64,000 bases of DNA from Pyrenochaeta sp. MPI-SDFR-AT-0127. Its lineage: Eukaryota > Ascomycota > Dothideomycetes > Pleosporales > Cucurbitariaceae. Shown here piece after piece: positions 1-12,021 of this stretch. Within the stretch, counting starts at the first letter, position 1. Every line of letters starts with the position of its first letter. The position numbers and the translations under genes are program-made. The notes beneath the pieces were generated by a model. It was not told the origin of the DNA. It worked only from the letters and a program-made list of their open reading frames with translations, and made no database searches. Location of the stretch: the NCBI GenBank assembly GCA_020747015.1, contig JAGTJM010000028.1, positions 124,001-188,000 of the forward strand, written 5' to 3'.

Positions 1-230
1 GTTGTTTTACGTTTATTTCACGGCCGTCTCCACTTCGGCGCACCCACCGCCTTCAGTCTCCTACACGCCCCCCGTCTGCCACTTGGGCGCCGCTCTACTT
101 CTAGCGGCGTCGCTCTGCGCGCGAAATTGCGCAGGCCACGCTACTGCATCTCGCACCCCCAACCCTCGTCCACCTGCGCCCGGACCTCGCTGCCCGGATC
201 CTTCGACACAACCACCGCGCAATAATAACA

Positions 231-3200
231 ATGTCGCAGCAGCGTGCCCCAGATAGGACTCGGAAGTATAAGGAAGAGCCGGCGCCTGTAGCGTCGCAAA
301 AGATGGTGAGTTGACTCTGCTTCCTTGCCCCCCCTACTGCATCCTCGCATCCCAATCCATCACTCGCTACGCCTCACCCTCCATCGGCCCTTCTGCACCC
401 TCGACCGTTGGAGTTTCGACTGTCGCCTCCCTCGCTGTCACCGCCTCTGGCACCTTCATCCTCGCGAACCTGCGCATGCTGCAGCAGCCTCTGCAAGCCG
501 CGCCCATACACAAAGAGTTACCCCAGCTCGGGCGCGTCTCTGCCTACATGGTATGCCCATCCCGCCAAGCTGCCCTGCTACCCAAACCCCCTCCCCCTGT
601 CGCACCTCCTGTCGCTTTCCTTGTCTCTCTTGTTTTCCCTCCGCCGCGTCTTGTCACCCAGAGCCCAGCAGCGGAATCCCTGCCATGCTCCTCGACCCTC
701 CGCTCCCACCGCTGGTCCGCCCTCTGTGCTGTCAATCCAAGCCATCTTGTCCGCCGTCATTAGGCTTGTTCTTCCCATCCTATAAACTATACCCCGCCGT
801 CGCCTCTCTTTCCAGACCCTGCCCCCTCGCATCCAAGTAGTTGTTGCAGACCGTTGCCCGCCCTGTTACCCTAGGCGATCCTCGACCAACAACTAACCCC
901 CCGGATTCCCACTCGTCCTTGCGCTCCCTGTCCCTCATCACTATTACATCCTCGACTCGTTTTCTCTCTCTCTCTTCTTTGTTTTATTTTATTTATTCAT
1001 CATCTTTACTTATTCCTCCTCGCCTCAACCTATTGTGTTGCGCGTGCAGCGTTTGCTGACTTGGATTGCTTTCCAGCATCACCCCCACTCGGCGCAGGGC
1101 TTGCCTCCGCCTAATCACTTGGTCCACCACTCGCGACCAGGAGTAGTCCAACAACAACACCAACATCATCCCGACTCTCCTCACTCCGCGGTACCAACAC
1201 AGAGTTCGGCACCAGGCCATTATCCATCGCCGCAGCATCCGAACCCTCAGGTACCCCCGCAGCATCAGTCACCCTACATCCAGCAACTGCCAGGACCCCC
1301 GCCACCGCAACAACAACAGCAGCAGCAACAACAGCAGCAGCAACAGCAACAGCAGCAACAAGAGGTCCCCTACTATTCGCAGCACCACCAAAGCCCGTAC
1401 AGCGCAAACAGTGCGCCGAGCAACTACTCCTCATCAGGTATGTAATTCCAATGCAGCAAAGCTCCCGGGACGCGCCAGTCAAACAAAAGCCGCTCAAGCG
1501 CGTGATTTTGGACTGGCGTCACCCAGAGCGAACCTTTTTTTTTTTAATTTAATAAATATACATTCTTTTCTAACTTGATCCAGAAACACCTGAGCTCATG
1601 GCTGCCGCGACAATGAATCGAGCGGGCTTTCCCCCAATCTCGTATCACACTCCTCAGTCAAACTCGCCAGCTTCTGTTCAATCGCCACAGCATGACCAGC
1701 ATGGAAGGCCCATCTACGGCCAGCCGCCCAGCCAGATGCCACAGTCCATGTATTACACTCCCTATGGATCGGCTCCCGTACAGCAGCAATCGCCGTATCC
1801 CCAGCATCCGGTCAGCGCGCCGCAACAGCAGCCTATGGCGACTCAGTCGCTTTTGATGTCACAGCAGCAAAACCCGCACATGCAGCATCAACACCAGCAT
1901 CACCCCCAAACCCCGGGTATGACTGGAAGCCCAAAGTCGCGAATGTCACAGACACCACTGCAAAGGCCACAATCTGGACTGGGCCCACCTCAAGCCCCAC
2001 CTCAAGGCCCTCCAGTAGGCACGCCAAACATGCACGCTGGTCCTCCTGGAGGTCCCAACGTAAACCCAAATGCTGCTCCTGGCCCCATTCCAGCCACTAC
2101 CCCTCTTGTCGTGCGACAAGATCAGAATGGCGTCCAGTGGATTGCTTTTGAGTACTCGCGCGACAGGGTCAAGATGGAGTACACGATTCGATGTGACGTC
2201 GAGTCGATCAATGTTGATGAGCTTCCACAAGACTTCAAGACGGAGAACTGCGTCTACCCGCGAGCATGCTGTGCCAAGGACCAATACAAAGGCAACCGCT
2301 TGCACTACGAGACCGAGTGCAACACGGTTGGCTGGGCATTGGCGCAGTTGAACCCATGCCTGCGAGGCAAGCGTGGTCTCATTCAACGCGCCGTCGACAG
2401 CTGGCGGAACAGCAACCAAGACCCGCGGCTGAGGAGTCGGCGCGTGCGGAGAATGGCCAAAATGACGACGCGCAAGTCTCAAGCGGCTACACATGGTAAC
2501 CACATGGCTGGGCCAGGTGGACCAGGTGCTCCTGGGGTGCCCAATTCAGCCGGCTTATCAGCACCACCCCGACAACCAAACATGGGCATGGGAGGACCCC
2601 AGATGCACCATCACCATGATGGTCCACCACATGGAGGAGCGGATGATGTTAGCGGTATGTTTCACCAGATGTGATGCGATAAAGCGCAATTGTTGGATGT
2701 TAAATGATACCTCTGTCTTTTCTGCACTGCCTGTATATTACACACTCCTTGATGTAATACCCCTTCGATACCACAACCCCATGCATGTATGCAGCATTAC
2801 CCATTACCCCATTGTAACATGTTTGGATGAGCGCAGAAGGGACAAGTACATGACGACGGGTGGTGGTGTCGGTGTGTTGTTATTGAACGTGCAAGCTAAT
2901 TTTCTTTGTTTACAGCTAATGACTACGGTGAATCGCACACTCATCATCACCAAGCACCCAACGGAACACAGTCTCCTAGCGATGTGCGACAAACTCAAAG
3001 TTTCTACCCTACGTACCCGTCGAGCGACTCCGTAGCCGGCTCGAGCGGTATGCCGCCCATGCATGACGGACTAAGCCATCCTCCGCCTCCGCCCCATGCC
3101 GTGGGTGTTCCCGTCTCAAAGCAGCAGGAGCAAGACGAGGAAGAGAGGAAATTGGCCATGTTTGGCGACCTACCAGAGTCTAAGCGACGCAAGTTCATCC

Positions 3201-3803
3201 TTGTAGATGATGCGCAGCGCGGAACTCGAGTGCGCGTACGTGTCACCCTCGACACCGTGAAGATGGAGGAGATGCCAGACTCGTATCGCAAGTCAAACTC
3301 GGTGTTCCCCCGCAGCTACTTTGCCATGCAGATGACCTCGCCACCAGCTAGCCCTCGTGGAAGCAAGGTGTTCAGCGACGAGCCTGATCTCGAGCATGAC
3401 CCTAGCTTTCCGCTCGCGGGTTCTACCACCATCCCTGTACCAACTCTTGACGGCGAGACCCGTGTGCCTAAGCCGCGTCTTACGCGTGTGAAGCGCTCCA
3501 AGGAGATTACTCTCAATGACCTTGGCTACCGCATGAGTTGGAGCCAGAGCCGTGTCTTTGCTGGGAGGACATTGTTCCTGCAAAAGTCTCGTAAGTTTTG
3601 ACGGCCAGTTGTAGACAGTAAGAGGAAGCGACTAACCACCCTGAACAGTTGATGCCTACCGCAACAAGATGCGAAGCAGCATGATGGGTCAAGGCCAAGA
3701 TGTTGCTCAAGTAGCGCCGCACTTTGAGACACGTGTTGGAAAGCGACGGTGGAACGAGAGAATCGAGAGAAACAAGAAATCGAGGCGCGATGGCTCTCCT
3801 TAA
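231..3803 (+). CDS. Q-rich conserved fungal protein with two DUF8032-type domains
   Basis: Five-exon model: 231-305, 1077-1437, 1584-2654, 2916-3590, 3649-3803. All introns are GT-AG with compatible phases, giving 778 residues. The start is the ATG at 231 in a good context, ahead of a short basic exon. The N-terminal half is Q/P/H-rich and low in complexity, including an 18-Gln run. A Cys-containing domain follows (around 2130-2420; motifs VKMEYTIRCD, ENCVYPRACC, RGKRGLIQRAVDSWRN). I know this from fungal proteins annotated DUF8032. A second, diverged copy occupies about 3180-3780 (RVRVRVTLDTVKMEEMPDSY, SVFPRSYF, GRTLFLQKS, DAYRNKMR). The composition and the basic patches (RLRSRRVRRMAK, KRRK) suggest a nuclear regulatory protein; that is inference. 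The first intron is 771 nt, far longer than any other here, and pyrimidine-rich. The function is not known to me. Confidence 0.85.
1308..1361 (+). repeat. CAA/CAG glutamine repeat
   Basis: Eighteen consecutive CAA/CAG codons lie in exon 2 of the DUF8032-type gene. The mixed codons argue that the Gln run is kept at protein level rather than being a pure slippage tract, but length polymorphism is likely. Confidence 0.9.
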
Positions 3804-6800
3804 GAAGGTCTCGGGCCAGATCACCTGCACCTTGATGCCCTGGTCGCAGACAATCGTTGGTTGACCCACTTTTCCGGCACTTGCAGGGAGCCCCTACGAA
3901 CGACCGGGGTTGGCAACCGTTTTCGACACGGCCCCAAATCCTTTGCGATAAAGCCCTGGCTATCCACATCCATGTTTCATCACGATGCCTGGGGTTTCAG
4001 GCTGTTGTCGCTTGTCTTTCCCGAACGCCCTTCACTGCGCTCCAACCCTTGGGTACGATTACCGCACCCGAGTCTCTGGCTTTTGATACCCGGTCCGCAA
4101 GTTATGTCCTTCTTGCCGCGACATGCAGTCTGTGTTTTTTCCTGCTTTTCTTCTTCCTTCTTTAACACACAATGTCTCTTTTCTATCACATAGCCTACCG
4201 GAATGCTTGGTCTTTTCTAGTTTGGGGCATGGGTTCGGCATCTCTATAACGACCTCGGGCTTTTGAAAAGCATGGGTGGGAATCTGTGTGCATGCAAAAG
4301 CGAACGATTGTGTTTTGGTGGCGACTAGATGGAGTTTGCAGGTTCATGATTGTGCCTTCAGAGTATAGTGTTTTTTTTTGGCTTTGCGAGCCTGTCATTA
4401 TTTGGTAGACAAGCTGGCGACTTCTGCCAGCTTAACACGACATTACATACAATATAGACCATATGCTTTTAACTCACTCTTTGCAAGCGGGCCAACGAGG
4501 TGAATCCATGACTGATTTCACGATCTGGCATCAGCATTGCGGAGCTTCCCTCCCAAAACAAGTAGACAAGGGAGCACGCAATCTTCCAGCATCAACATCG
4601 TACGATTTCACTCCTTGCCTCTCTCTCTCCACGTTTTCTTCCGTTTACTCCTCCATCACCCAGCCCTGAATCCTCCAATCAAAGCCCCCCCATCCCTCAC
4701 AGCGACACGGCACGCACGCGCAACTTTACCCCCATCATCCTCTTACACACCGACACCGACGCCAACACTGGTACCTGTGCCTGTGCCTGCTGTGCCCTCA
4801 CCCGTTCGTGCGAAGCAAGGCTGGGGAGGGTGTGGTAAGGAGCCCAGGCCAGGGGGGGGGGGTGGGTGTTTAAAAGTTCAGGATCCCTAGAGCTGCGCGC
4901 GGGGAAACTAAAGGCGACAGGACAGGTGACAAGCTGGGACATGCTTGTTTTTCCCTCGCCCCAGACCAGACCCCCGAGTAGCGGGACGTCGCAGATAGTT
5001 CTCGTTCTTGTGTCTCTTGCAATTAATCCCTTTTCCTGCCCCCTGGGTTAAGGGACAGGTTAGTTGTTGCATTGTTCACGGTCAGGAACATGATCTGGCG
5101 AGGGGGCTGGAGGCAGATGGGGATGTGCAATCGTGGATGGGATTGCCCTGCGAGCACCAGGGGGTTGGGGGGGAAGGGAATACGCTGTATAGCTGCTGCT
5201 GTGGAACGGAGATTGAATAGTCGCCGAACGGAGGAGAATCCCTGGTTTTGTACAGTAGGAATTAATTGATTCCCCCACCCTTGTCTCCCTTGTTCTCTGG
5301 TGGAAGCAAGTAGCCGTTCGGTTGGTTCATTTCTTCTTACATGCAGAAAAGATTGTAGAGAGTATCATCTCCAGTCACGTAGGTACTATAAGTGGAATAT
5401 TTGTTTTCCCCCAATACCTCGGAATTAACGTAGACAATATTAGTATTATTATTATTCTCCCGCCATATGCGCGCCACGGCTTCGAATCAATTCAAACTTC
5501 AAATTTCCAATTCAATCCTTTCGCCCAGCAATGAAAGATCGGTACGAGGAGTCGGCAAACTTCCACAGTATGCAATAGTAGAAGTACCTCGTAGCTATAA
5601 CACACCCAAATCAGGTTTCCGATCTGGAAAATCCCTCCGTTCTCCCCCCCTGAGGTTTACATCGTTTATCCCCGTCCAATTGGCGATTTGCCCCCCCTTG
5701 CCTTTCCCGCCTTTCAATAAACCAATACTCCCCCTTCATCACTCTGCCGCCTCGTAAAATCACACACGCGCGTGTGGAGCTAGACAAAGAAAATGACCCC
5801 CAAATTCAATAAAGCTGCAAAGTTGCTCATGCACACGCGAAACCGTTGACGCCACGATCAACGTTTGCCCTAGCAAAAAGCCGGTGGACCACCAAGCATG
5901 CATGTGTGAAACTTTAAATTCACGCGGCGGGGTAGGGCGGCGGGGGTGGTGTGCAAGCAAAAAAAATGGGCTCCCAACGGTTGTGGGCGTGCCAGGGTTT
6001 GGGGGGCGGCGCGGGGCTGGCTGGCTGGATTGGCTTTGCTGGCTTTTGCTGGCAACGTTCGCTTCGGCACTTGCCTGTCAGAAAATTGTGCTGGGGGGCT
6101 TGCGTGCCCGGTTCGGGTGCCCCAACTATCTCACCAGCGAGCGATTAGGTTTTGAGCTTAAACTTACGTTTACTCTTGTCCATCCACTCCCCCGTCCATC
6201 GGATGGCGCGCTCATCTCCCATCGAGGATCGAGAGCGGGGTGTGGTTGAGTAGCAGGGGAGCGGGGAGGGGAAGGGGGAAGTTTAATTCAATGCGCCCAC
6301 GAAACGTTTATTAGAATTATTTCATCTTACGAGTAAAAAGAATCAAACGGAGATGTGCGATGTCGCACATGAGGCTTTTGCACGGGGCGAACAAGCGTTT
6401 TGCTCTCGGTCGACATGGCCGCCTATGTGCAAGGAGGGGCGGGAGGGGGCTTGCGCGTTCCTGAGCGCTGGCAGGGTTGGTCCTGTCCGCGGGGTGGGTG
6501 TTAGGTGTGCTGAACGCGTGGGAGACCAGGTCAGCGTAGCCTCGCCCGCGTCTCCAGGGACAAGGACGACATTTGCGCTCTTGCCCGCTCCCATGCATGC
6601 TGAGGCAAACGTGGTGTGCCTGGGATAAAAGGGAAAAAGTGGGGACATTTGAGTTGCTGAGGCAGACGTGTTTGAGATGGACGGTACGTGTGGAGACTGT
6701 GCTAGCACGCCATTATTGTGTATTCAACGACTCGGTGCATAGTGGGTGTTGGCAAGGATGCTTTCAATTTCATGGGCGGCCCTTCTTGTGCAGACTCGCT

Positions 6801-7182
6801 CGTAGACTACTGTGACTTGTCACAGTAAGGGTATCCATTCGCTAAAACCAATCGTGTACCGCTAAGCTACTCCTTCGAGAGTGGGAATTATTCAAACCTA
6901 GCCCCGTCATGCGCACATTATACGGCAGAGAGACTTTCCGTTCCGCGCGTGCAGCAGAGTATGATATGATACAGTCGAGTCAATTAGACTTCATTGTGGG
7001 ATCGACATCTGCACAAGTCTTCATCGAGCGCAGTCGCCCCACAGATTAAAGCAGCGGAAGAGTGTCCGAAACGCGAGGCACGTCGAGGGAGGGCAAATCG
7101 GCAGTTACTAGACTGTCTCCGATGATGGAGAATGGCCGTGGAATACGAGAGCAGCCGAAGTAAAACCTCAAAGACCAACATG
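3804..7182. other. Long convergent intergenic gap
   Basis: This 3.4 kb stretch lies between two genes that point at each other, which is unusually long for convergent fungal genes. I see no ORF with coding character, only short overlapping ones. It has CT-rich stretches (about 4610-4750 and 5635-5760) like fungal promoters, an 11-G run at 4852-4862, and G-rich tracts at 5100-5190 and 5930-6020. An unannotated non-coding transcript or a multi-exon gene too broken to see cannot be excluded. Confidence 0.5.
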
Positions 7183-8355
7183 TCATGACCGCTTCGCACG
7201 TGTCGACCTCGCCGTCTTCGCTGGAGCACTCCTCGCCTGACTTGCTGCAGTCGGCGCATCGAATGACCTCGTCACACGCTTCTTGGTCACTGTCGAGGAG
7301 CCCTCCGCTTCCGCATCGTCGGCCTTTCGCTTGAGAGACGTCGTTTTCGTGTTCGACTGTACGGCCTTGGCCGTGGTCTCAGAGGCGCGAATGCTACGGT
7401 TGGCCTCAGAAGACGGTGGAGTTGGTGGCCGCTTGCTGTTGCTTCGCACTTCTGGTGACTTCGGACCATTCTCGGCGACGTCCTTGTTTGCGTTGCGTTG
7501 TTGCGCCACCCAGGAGAGGAGGTTCTCTTCTGCATCTGCATCATCTTCCTCGTCGTCCCCGTCGAGCATGGCATCTGCCATCTCACCTGCTATATCGTCT
7601 CCTGCATCCTTGTCTGTGGCCATGCGCATGGCAAACTCCAAGAGCTGTTGAGGGTCCATGCCGCTGAGCGGGCCTCCAGCAGCAGCGAGCTGTCGTTGTA
7701 GCGCTGCCATCAATGCCTCCTGGCTTATGCCTACATCTTCGCCGTCGTCATCGTCTTCGTCCATTTCGTCCTCCAGCTCTACGTCATCGATATCCGAGGG
7801 GGGCGATACTGGCACTGGGGCGAGAGCCACCTTTCCCTTACCTGGCCTCGACGGTCGTGCGCTTGGTGATTTGGAGGGCGACCCACGCGCCCATTGTGGT
7901 GTTTCTGCAAGTTCTTTCCTCCAGTCTTTTAACAGTGCGAAGGACTGCGTGTTGTCGTCGAAAAGCTTTGGCTTCGTTTCTCGGTCAGCTTGAGCGCGCC
8001 AGACAATGGGTGAGTGCTCAAGCAGAGGTATGCTCGCATGGTCGGCTGCAGTCACGGTGGGCCTCCTCTTCCTGCTGTGGGCCTTTGCTACCGCGCGCTT
8101 TCTCTTTTGCCCCGTCTTTGCCTCCCTCACGTTGTGTACCTCAAACTTGGCATTGTCATAGCCGTCAGATGCATACTCGAGGTCGTTGAAGTAGTCGAAG
8201 CGGTCCCATTCCGGCTGCATGTCCTCGTCTCCATATGTTGTTGGCGGCGGTGATGCTACAGCATGTTCCGCGAGGTCGTCTGCCGCCATGTATTCATCTT
8301 CAACGTAGAACCATTCCTCCCCGTAATCGGAATAGTCGTCGCCGTAGTCGCTCAT
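7183..8355 (-). CDS. Acidic conserved hypothetical protein
   Basis: Single-exon model of 390 residues from the ATG at 8355. An in-frame ATG 24 codons upstream (8427) is possible, but the protein then begins with a less typical basic/proline leader. The N-terminus is Asp/Tyr/Glu-rich (MSDYGDDYSDYGEEWFYVED). A basic stretch follows (KTGQKRKRAV, SRKRRP), like a nuclear localisation signal. Next come a conserved-looking segment around LLEHSPIVWRAQ and LLKDWRKELAETP, a very acidic region (DDVELEDEMDEDDDDGED) and a Lys/Arg/Ser-rich tail (KKRVTRSF). I recognise no named domain. The composition suggests a nuclear or chromatin-associated protein; that is inference. It is divergent from the carboxylase gene, with about 570 bp between the starts. 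Confidence 0.75.
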   Translation of the reverse strand: MSDYGDDYSDYGEEWFYVEDEYMAADDLAEHAVASPPPTTYGDEDMQPEWDRFDYFNDLEYASDGYDNAKFEVHNVREAKTGQKRKRAVAKAHSRKRRPTVTAADHASIPLLEHSPIVWRAQADRETKPKLFDDNTQSFALLKDWRKELAETPQWARGSPSKSPSARPSRPGKGKVALAPVPVSPPSDIDDVELEDEMDEDDDDGEDVGISQEALMAALQRQLAAAGGPLSGMDPQQLLEFAMRMATDKDAGDDIAGEMADAMLDGDDEEDDADAEENLLSWVAQQRNANKDVAENGPKSPEVRSNSKRPPTPPSSEANRSIRASETTAKAVQSNTKTTSLKRKADDAEAEGSSTVTKKRVTRSFDAPTAASQARSAPAKTARSTRAKRS

Positions 8356-8922
8356 GCTTTGTGGGTTCGTGATGCGGAGAGGAGTATGTGTTGTTCGTGG
8401 TGGAATGACGTGAGGTCGAAACGGCACGGGAGCGCCCGGCGATCAGTGCAAGGTGCAACCCACGTGGAGACAATCAGGCGTAGTCCTGCGCAGACAGCCA
8501 GAAGGGAAGCCAAAGGAGGCTGTAAAGGCCGCGTTGATGGAAGTCAGGATGCTAGTGACAAAGCGCTCAGCTGCAGAGCAGGAGGCCCCCTTCCGTGCCG
8601 CGCGGTGCGACCAATACACTCTCTTGCCGGACAAGTCGCAGGAAGTCAAGACCAGCGCAGACAACCGTGGACGATGATGTGCCTGTGCCTGTGCCGTACA
8701 CTCCTTCCTGATGGAGTCTTAGCAGTAGTGTGCCAATTTGACAATGTTTTGCGCCAGTAAACACGCGTAGTCCATTCCCCCGCGAACTGACATACGCCAA
8801 GCCCGCTTTGCTGCGGCTTAGAGACCACCGAGGCACCCCAGACTTTCCTCCACAAACAATGTACTTCTGTTCTGTAGATTTTGAATCCAATTCCTCTACT
8901 CCATAGTAATCTGTTTGTGAAG
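8356..8922. other. Divergent intergenic region
   Basis: A shared upstream region of about 570 bp lies between the acidic hypothetical gene (minus strand) and the methylcrotonyl-CoA carboxylase alpha gene (plus strand). The open frames across it are short and overlap on both strands without a coding look. It presumably holds both promoters. Confidence 0.5.
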
Positions 8923-11297
8923 ATGCGTGCTATCCGAAAGTCAACTCACCTCTCGCGCCAGCTCCTCGCTGCCAATGCCACAAGGCGCAACTCTACCGTT
9001 GCGCCGACGACCAAGTCTCTTACATCAGTCCTCATAGCGAATCGAGGAGAAATTGCACTGTGAGGTCTTCTACAGATTCGCAAGATACCGCATTGACATA
9101 GGCTTCCAGACGAGTCGGGCGAACAGCCTCAGAGTACGGCATCCGGACTACAACCCTCTTTACCGACCCAGATGCGCGATCCCAGCATGCCTTGAGCTCA
9201 CCCTACGCCGTGAACCTTGGAGACCCTTCTGCATACCTTGATGGTGATCGTATAATACAAATTGCAAAAGAGCAGGGCTGTCAGGGCATACACCCCGGCT
9301 ATGGCTTTGTACGATACTAGAGTCCGCTAGCAAACAAATGAGGCTGACTTGAAGTAGTTGAGCGAGAACCCAACCTTTGCCCGGAAATGCACAGAGGCCG
9401 GCCTGACCTTTATTGGCCCGCCCTGGCAGGCTATCGAGTCCATGGGAAGTAAGAGGTATGAATACTTAAATCTCACATAGGGTATGCGCTAAACTTTCGG
9501 CAGTGAGTCGAAAGACATCATGACCAAGGCTGGCGTACCATGTATACCAGGCTACCACGGCTCGAATCAGGATCCTGAGTACTTGAAGAGCGAGGCAGCA
9601 AAGATTGGCTATCCTGTTCTACTCAAAGCTGTCAAAGGAGGCGGTGGCAAGGGCATGCGCATTGTCAACCAGGAACAGGAATTCTTCGACCAGCTCGCAT
9701 CAGCCAAATCAGAAGCCCGCAACTCATTCGGTGATGAAGTAATGCTGGTGGAAAAGTACATCACAACACCACGACACATTGAGGTCCAGGTCTTTGCTGA
9801 CAAGCACGGTAATTGTGTCGCACTGGGCGAGCGCGACTGCAGTATTCAGCGACGACACCAGAAGATTTTGGAAGAGTCACCAGCTCCGCACCTGAAAGAA
9901 GATATTCGACAAGATATCTGGGAAAAGGCTCGGCAAGCTGCTCTCGCGGTAGGGTACGAGGGTGCTGGAACGGTCGAGTTCATCTTCGACAATGACACTG
10001 GCGAGTTCTTCTTCATGGAGATGAACACACGTCTTCAGGTCGAACACCCTGTCACTGAGATGGTGACTGGTGAGGATCTTGTTCGATGGCAGCTCATTGT
10101 CGCAGAAGGTGGTCGCCTTCCGCTGACCCAGAAGGAGATCGAACAGAGGATCAGCGAACGAGGACACGCCATTGAAGCGCGAATCTACGCGGAGAATCCA
10201 GACATGAACTTCGTCCCCGACTCTGGCCTCTTGCTACACTTGCGCACACCAACACCAACGCCAACTGTACGGATAGACTCAGGCTTCATTGCCGGAGACG
10301 AAGTATCATCGCATTACGACCCCATGATATCAAAGCTCATCGTCCAGGGGCCGAACAGAGAAGCAGCCATTCAGAAACTCCGTGCCGCACTAGAGGAATA
10401 CGAAGTCGCTGGTCCGATTACAAACATTGAATTCATCAAGCGCATGTGTGTAAGCCCCGACTTTGTTGCTGGAGATGTGGAGACGGGCTATATCCAGAAG
10501 CATCATGCTGAGCTGTTCACGCCCGAGCCGTCAAAGCCGGAAGTATACGCCCAGGCTGCGCTAGGTCTCGCATTGCAAGAGATCTCTTCATCGAGCAGAA
10601 GCCTACTTGCTAGCCCGCCCATTACAAGCGTAGGCTTCGGCCTAAATGCCGGTGCGGGATTCCAGCAACGGTCGTTTGATCTGGTTGAAACACCAGCCGA
10701 CGGCAAGGGCGACAGCAAAGCAACAAAAGTCTCCATCCGGCAAACCGCCCCAGCCCAATTCGACATCTCAGTTAACGATACAACATACAGCAACGTTACG
10801 TCCACCTTCTCGCCCTCAAATAATACTCTAACCTCCTTCTACCCACACACCCGCCTCGCCACGACTTTCATCCGCGATGACGCAAAGCTCACTCTCTTCC
10901 AACAAGGCAAGCAACACCGCTTGCAGCTCGCAATGCCAGAATGGACCAAGAAAGCCCTCGGCGTTAAGGACGTTGCGAACTCCGTTCTAGCACCAATGCC
11001 ATGCAAGGTACTGCGAGTCGAAGTCAAAGAGGGAGATGAAGTCAAGAAAGACCAGCCCCTCGTCGTAATTGAGAGCATGAAGATGGAAACCGTGATAAGA
11101 AGTCCCAGTGATGGTATCGTGAAGAGAATTGTGCATGGTAAAGGCGTAAGTCAACCCCGTAAACCCCCGCTGTTTGCTCAGAACTACGATGAGTATTTGC
11201 AAATCTGAAACATTATACTGACTATATGCAGGACCTGGTTAAAGCTGGTACGGCGCTTGTCGAGTTTGAAGAACCCGAGGAAGAATCATCGTCATGA
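8923..11297 (+). CDS. mccA: 3-methylcrotonyl-CoA carboxylase subunit alpha, mitochondrial
   Basis: Biotin-carrying subunit of MCC. It carboxylates its biotin with ATP and bicarbonate for the conversion of 3-methylcrotonyl-CoA to 3-methylglutaconyl-CoA in mitochondrial leucine breakdown. Five exons: 8923-9059, 9110-9308, 9358-9455, 9504-11145, 11232-11297 (713 residues, usual length). The N-terminus MRAIRKSTHLSRQLL is Arg-rich and amphipathic like a mitochondrial presequence; this start is preferred to an in-frame ATG at 8881. The biotin carboxylase domain begins at SVLIANRGEIAL. The ATP-grasp glycine loop KGGGGKGMRI is near residue 190, with EKYITTPRHIEVQVFAD and the LEESPAPHL stretch following. 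The biotinyl domain is C-terminal, with biotin-Lys about 670 in ESMKMET. MCC rather than acetyl-CoA or pyruvate carboxylase is chosen from length and domain make-up. The MCC beta gene is not adjacent. Confidence 0.93.
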
Positions 11298-12021
11298 CGT
11301 TTGGCTCGCTAGGAGGAAAAAGGAGTATAGAAAAGTATGCATTAAGCGATTGTATTTTGAGTAGAAAGCAATATCACAACCATATTCATATAGTGCTGTG
11401 CCCGTATGTGCTCATGACATATGTTCATGGCGTAAGCATTGCTTTTCTCACAGATCTCATCAATCTCCAGGACGACCGTCATTCACGTGCAAGTTCACGA
11501 ACCAGCCATGCAGATGAAAAATGCTTGATTTGTAAAGAGTGGAGTGCATCCTTCTACCTGGGAGGATGTATTAATCTACCCATCTTGAGAAGATGGTGAA
11601 GAAAACATAGAAAAAAGAGAAAAAAGCAAGCCAAAATGGGTATATACGCCATATGCACCAGTACAGCCCTCGAGCCGATTTATGTACCCAGCCAGTTTTC
11701 CCCCTGTCCCACCCCTTTGCCGTCCGTATGTACAAGCGCACTTGTGTGGAATCCCGTCCCCAGAGCCCCTGATTCCCTATGCCGCGCAAAGCCTTGCGAT
11801 TATAGAAAGCCCCCGGCGTATATATACTCGAGACAGGTGTGGAAAAACTTTTTCTTGTAAGACCCCCAGAGAACGCCATGCGCAAAATGTGCCAGAAAAA
11901 AGCGAAAGATTACCCAATAATGATTGAGGATTAGGTGTGAGAAATGAAAAGAAAATCGCAAAACGCCAATCATTAGAAGCGTTATTCGTGAACATTAGTG
12001 CCTCCTTGTAGACTTGATCGA
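11298..12021. other. Convergent intergenic region
   Basis: A 3' intergenic region of about 720 bp between the MCC alpha and MDM34 genes, AT-rich in places. No coding signal was seen. It should contain both polyadenylation regions. Confidence 0.5.

Noticed and set aside
311..840. Overlapping plus-strand frames of 125-171 codons
   Set aside because: They lie within the first intron of the DUF8032-type gene; CT-rich sequence is naturally stop-poor.
6820..6900. tRNA-like segment (TAGCTTAGCGGTA on the minus strand)
   Set aside because: A D-arm-like motif is present but no T-arm, acceptor stem or plausible anticodon stem could be paired.
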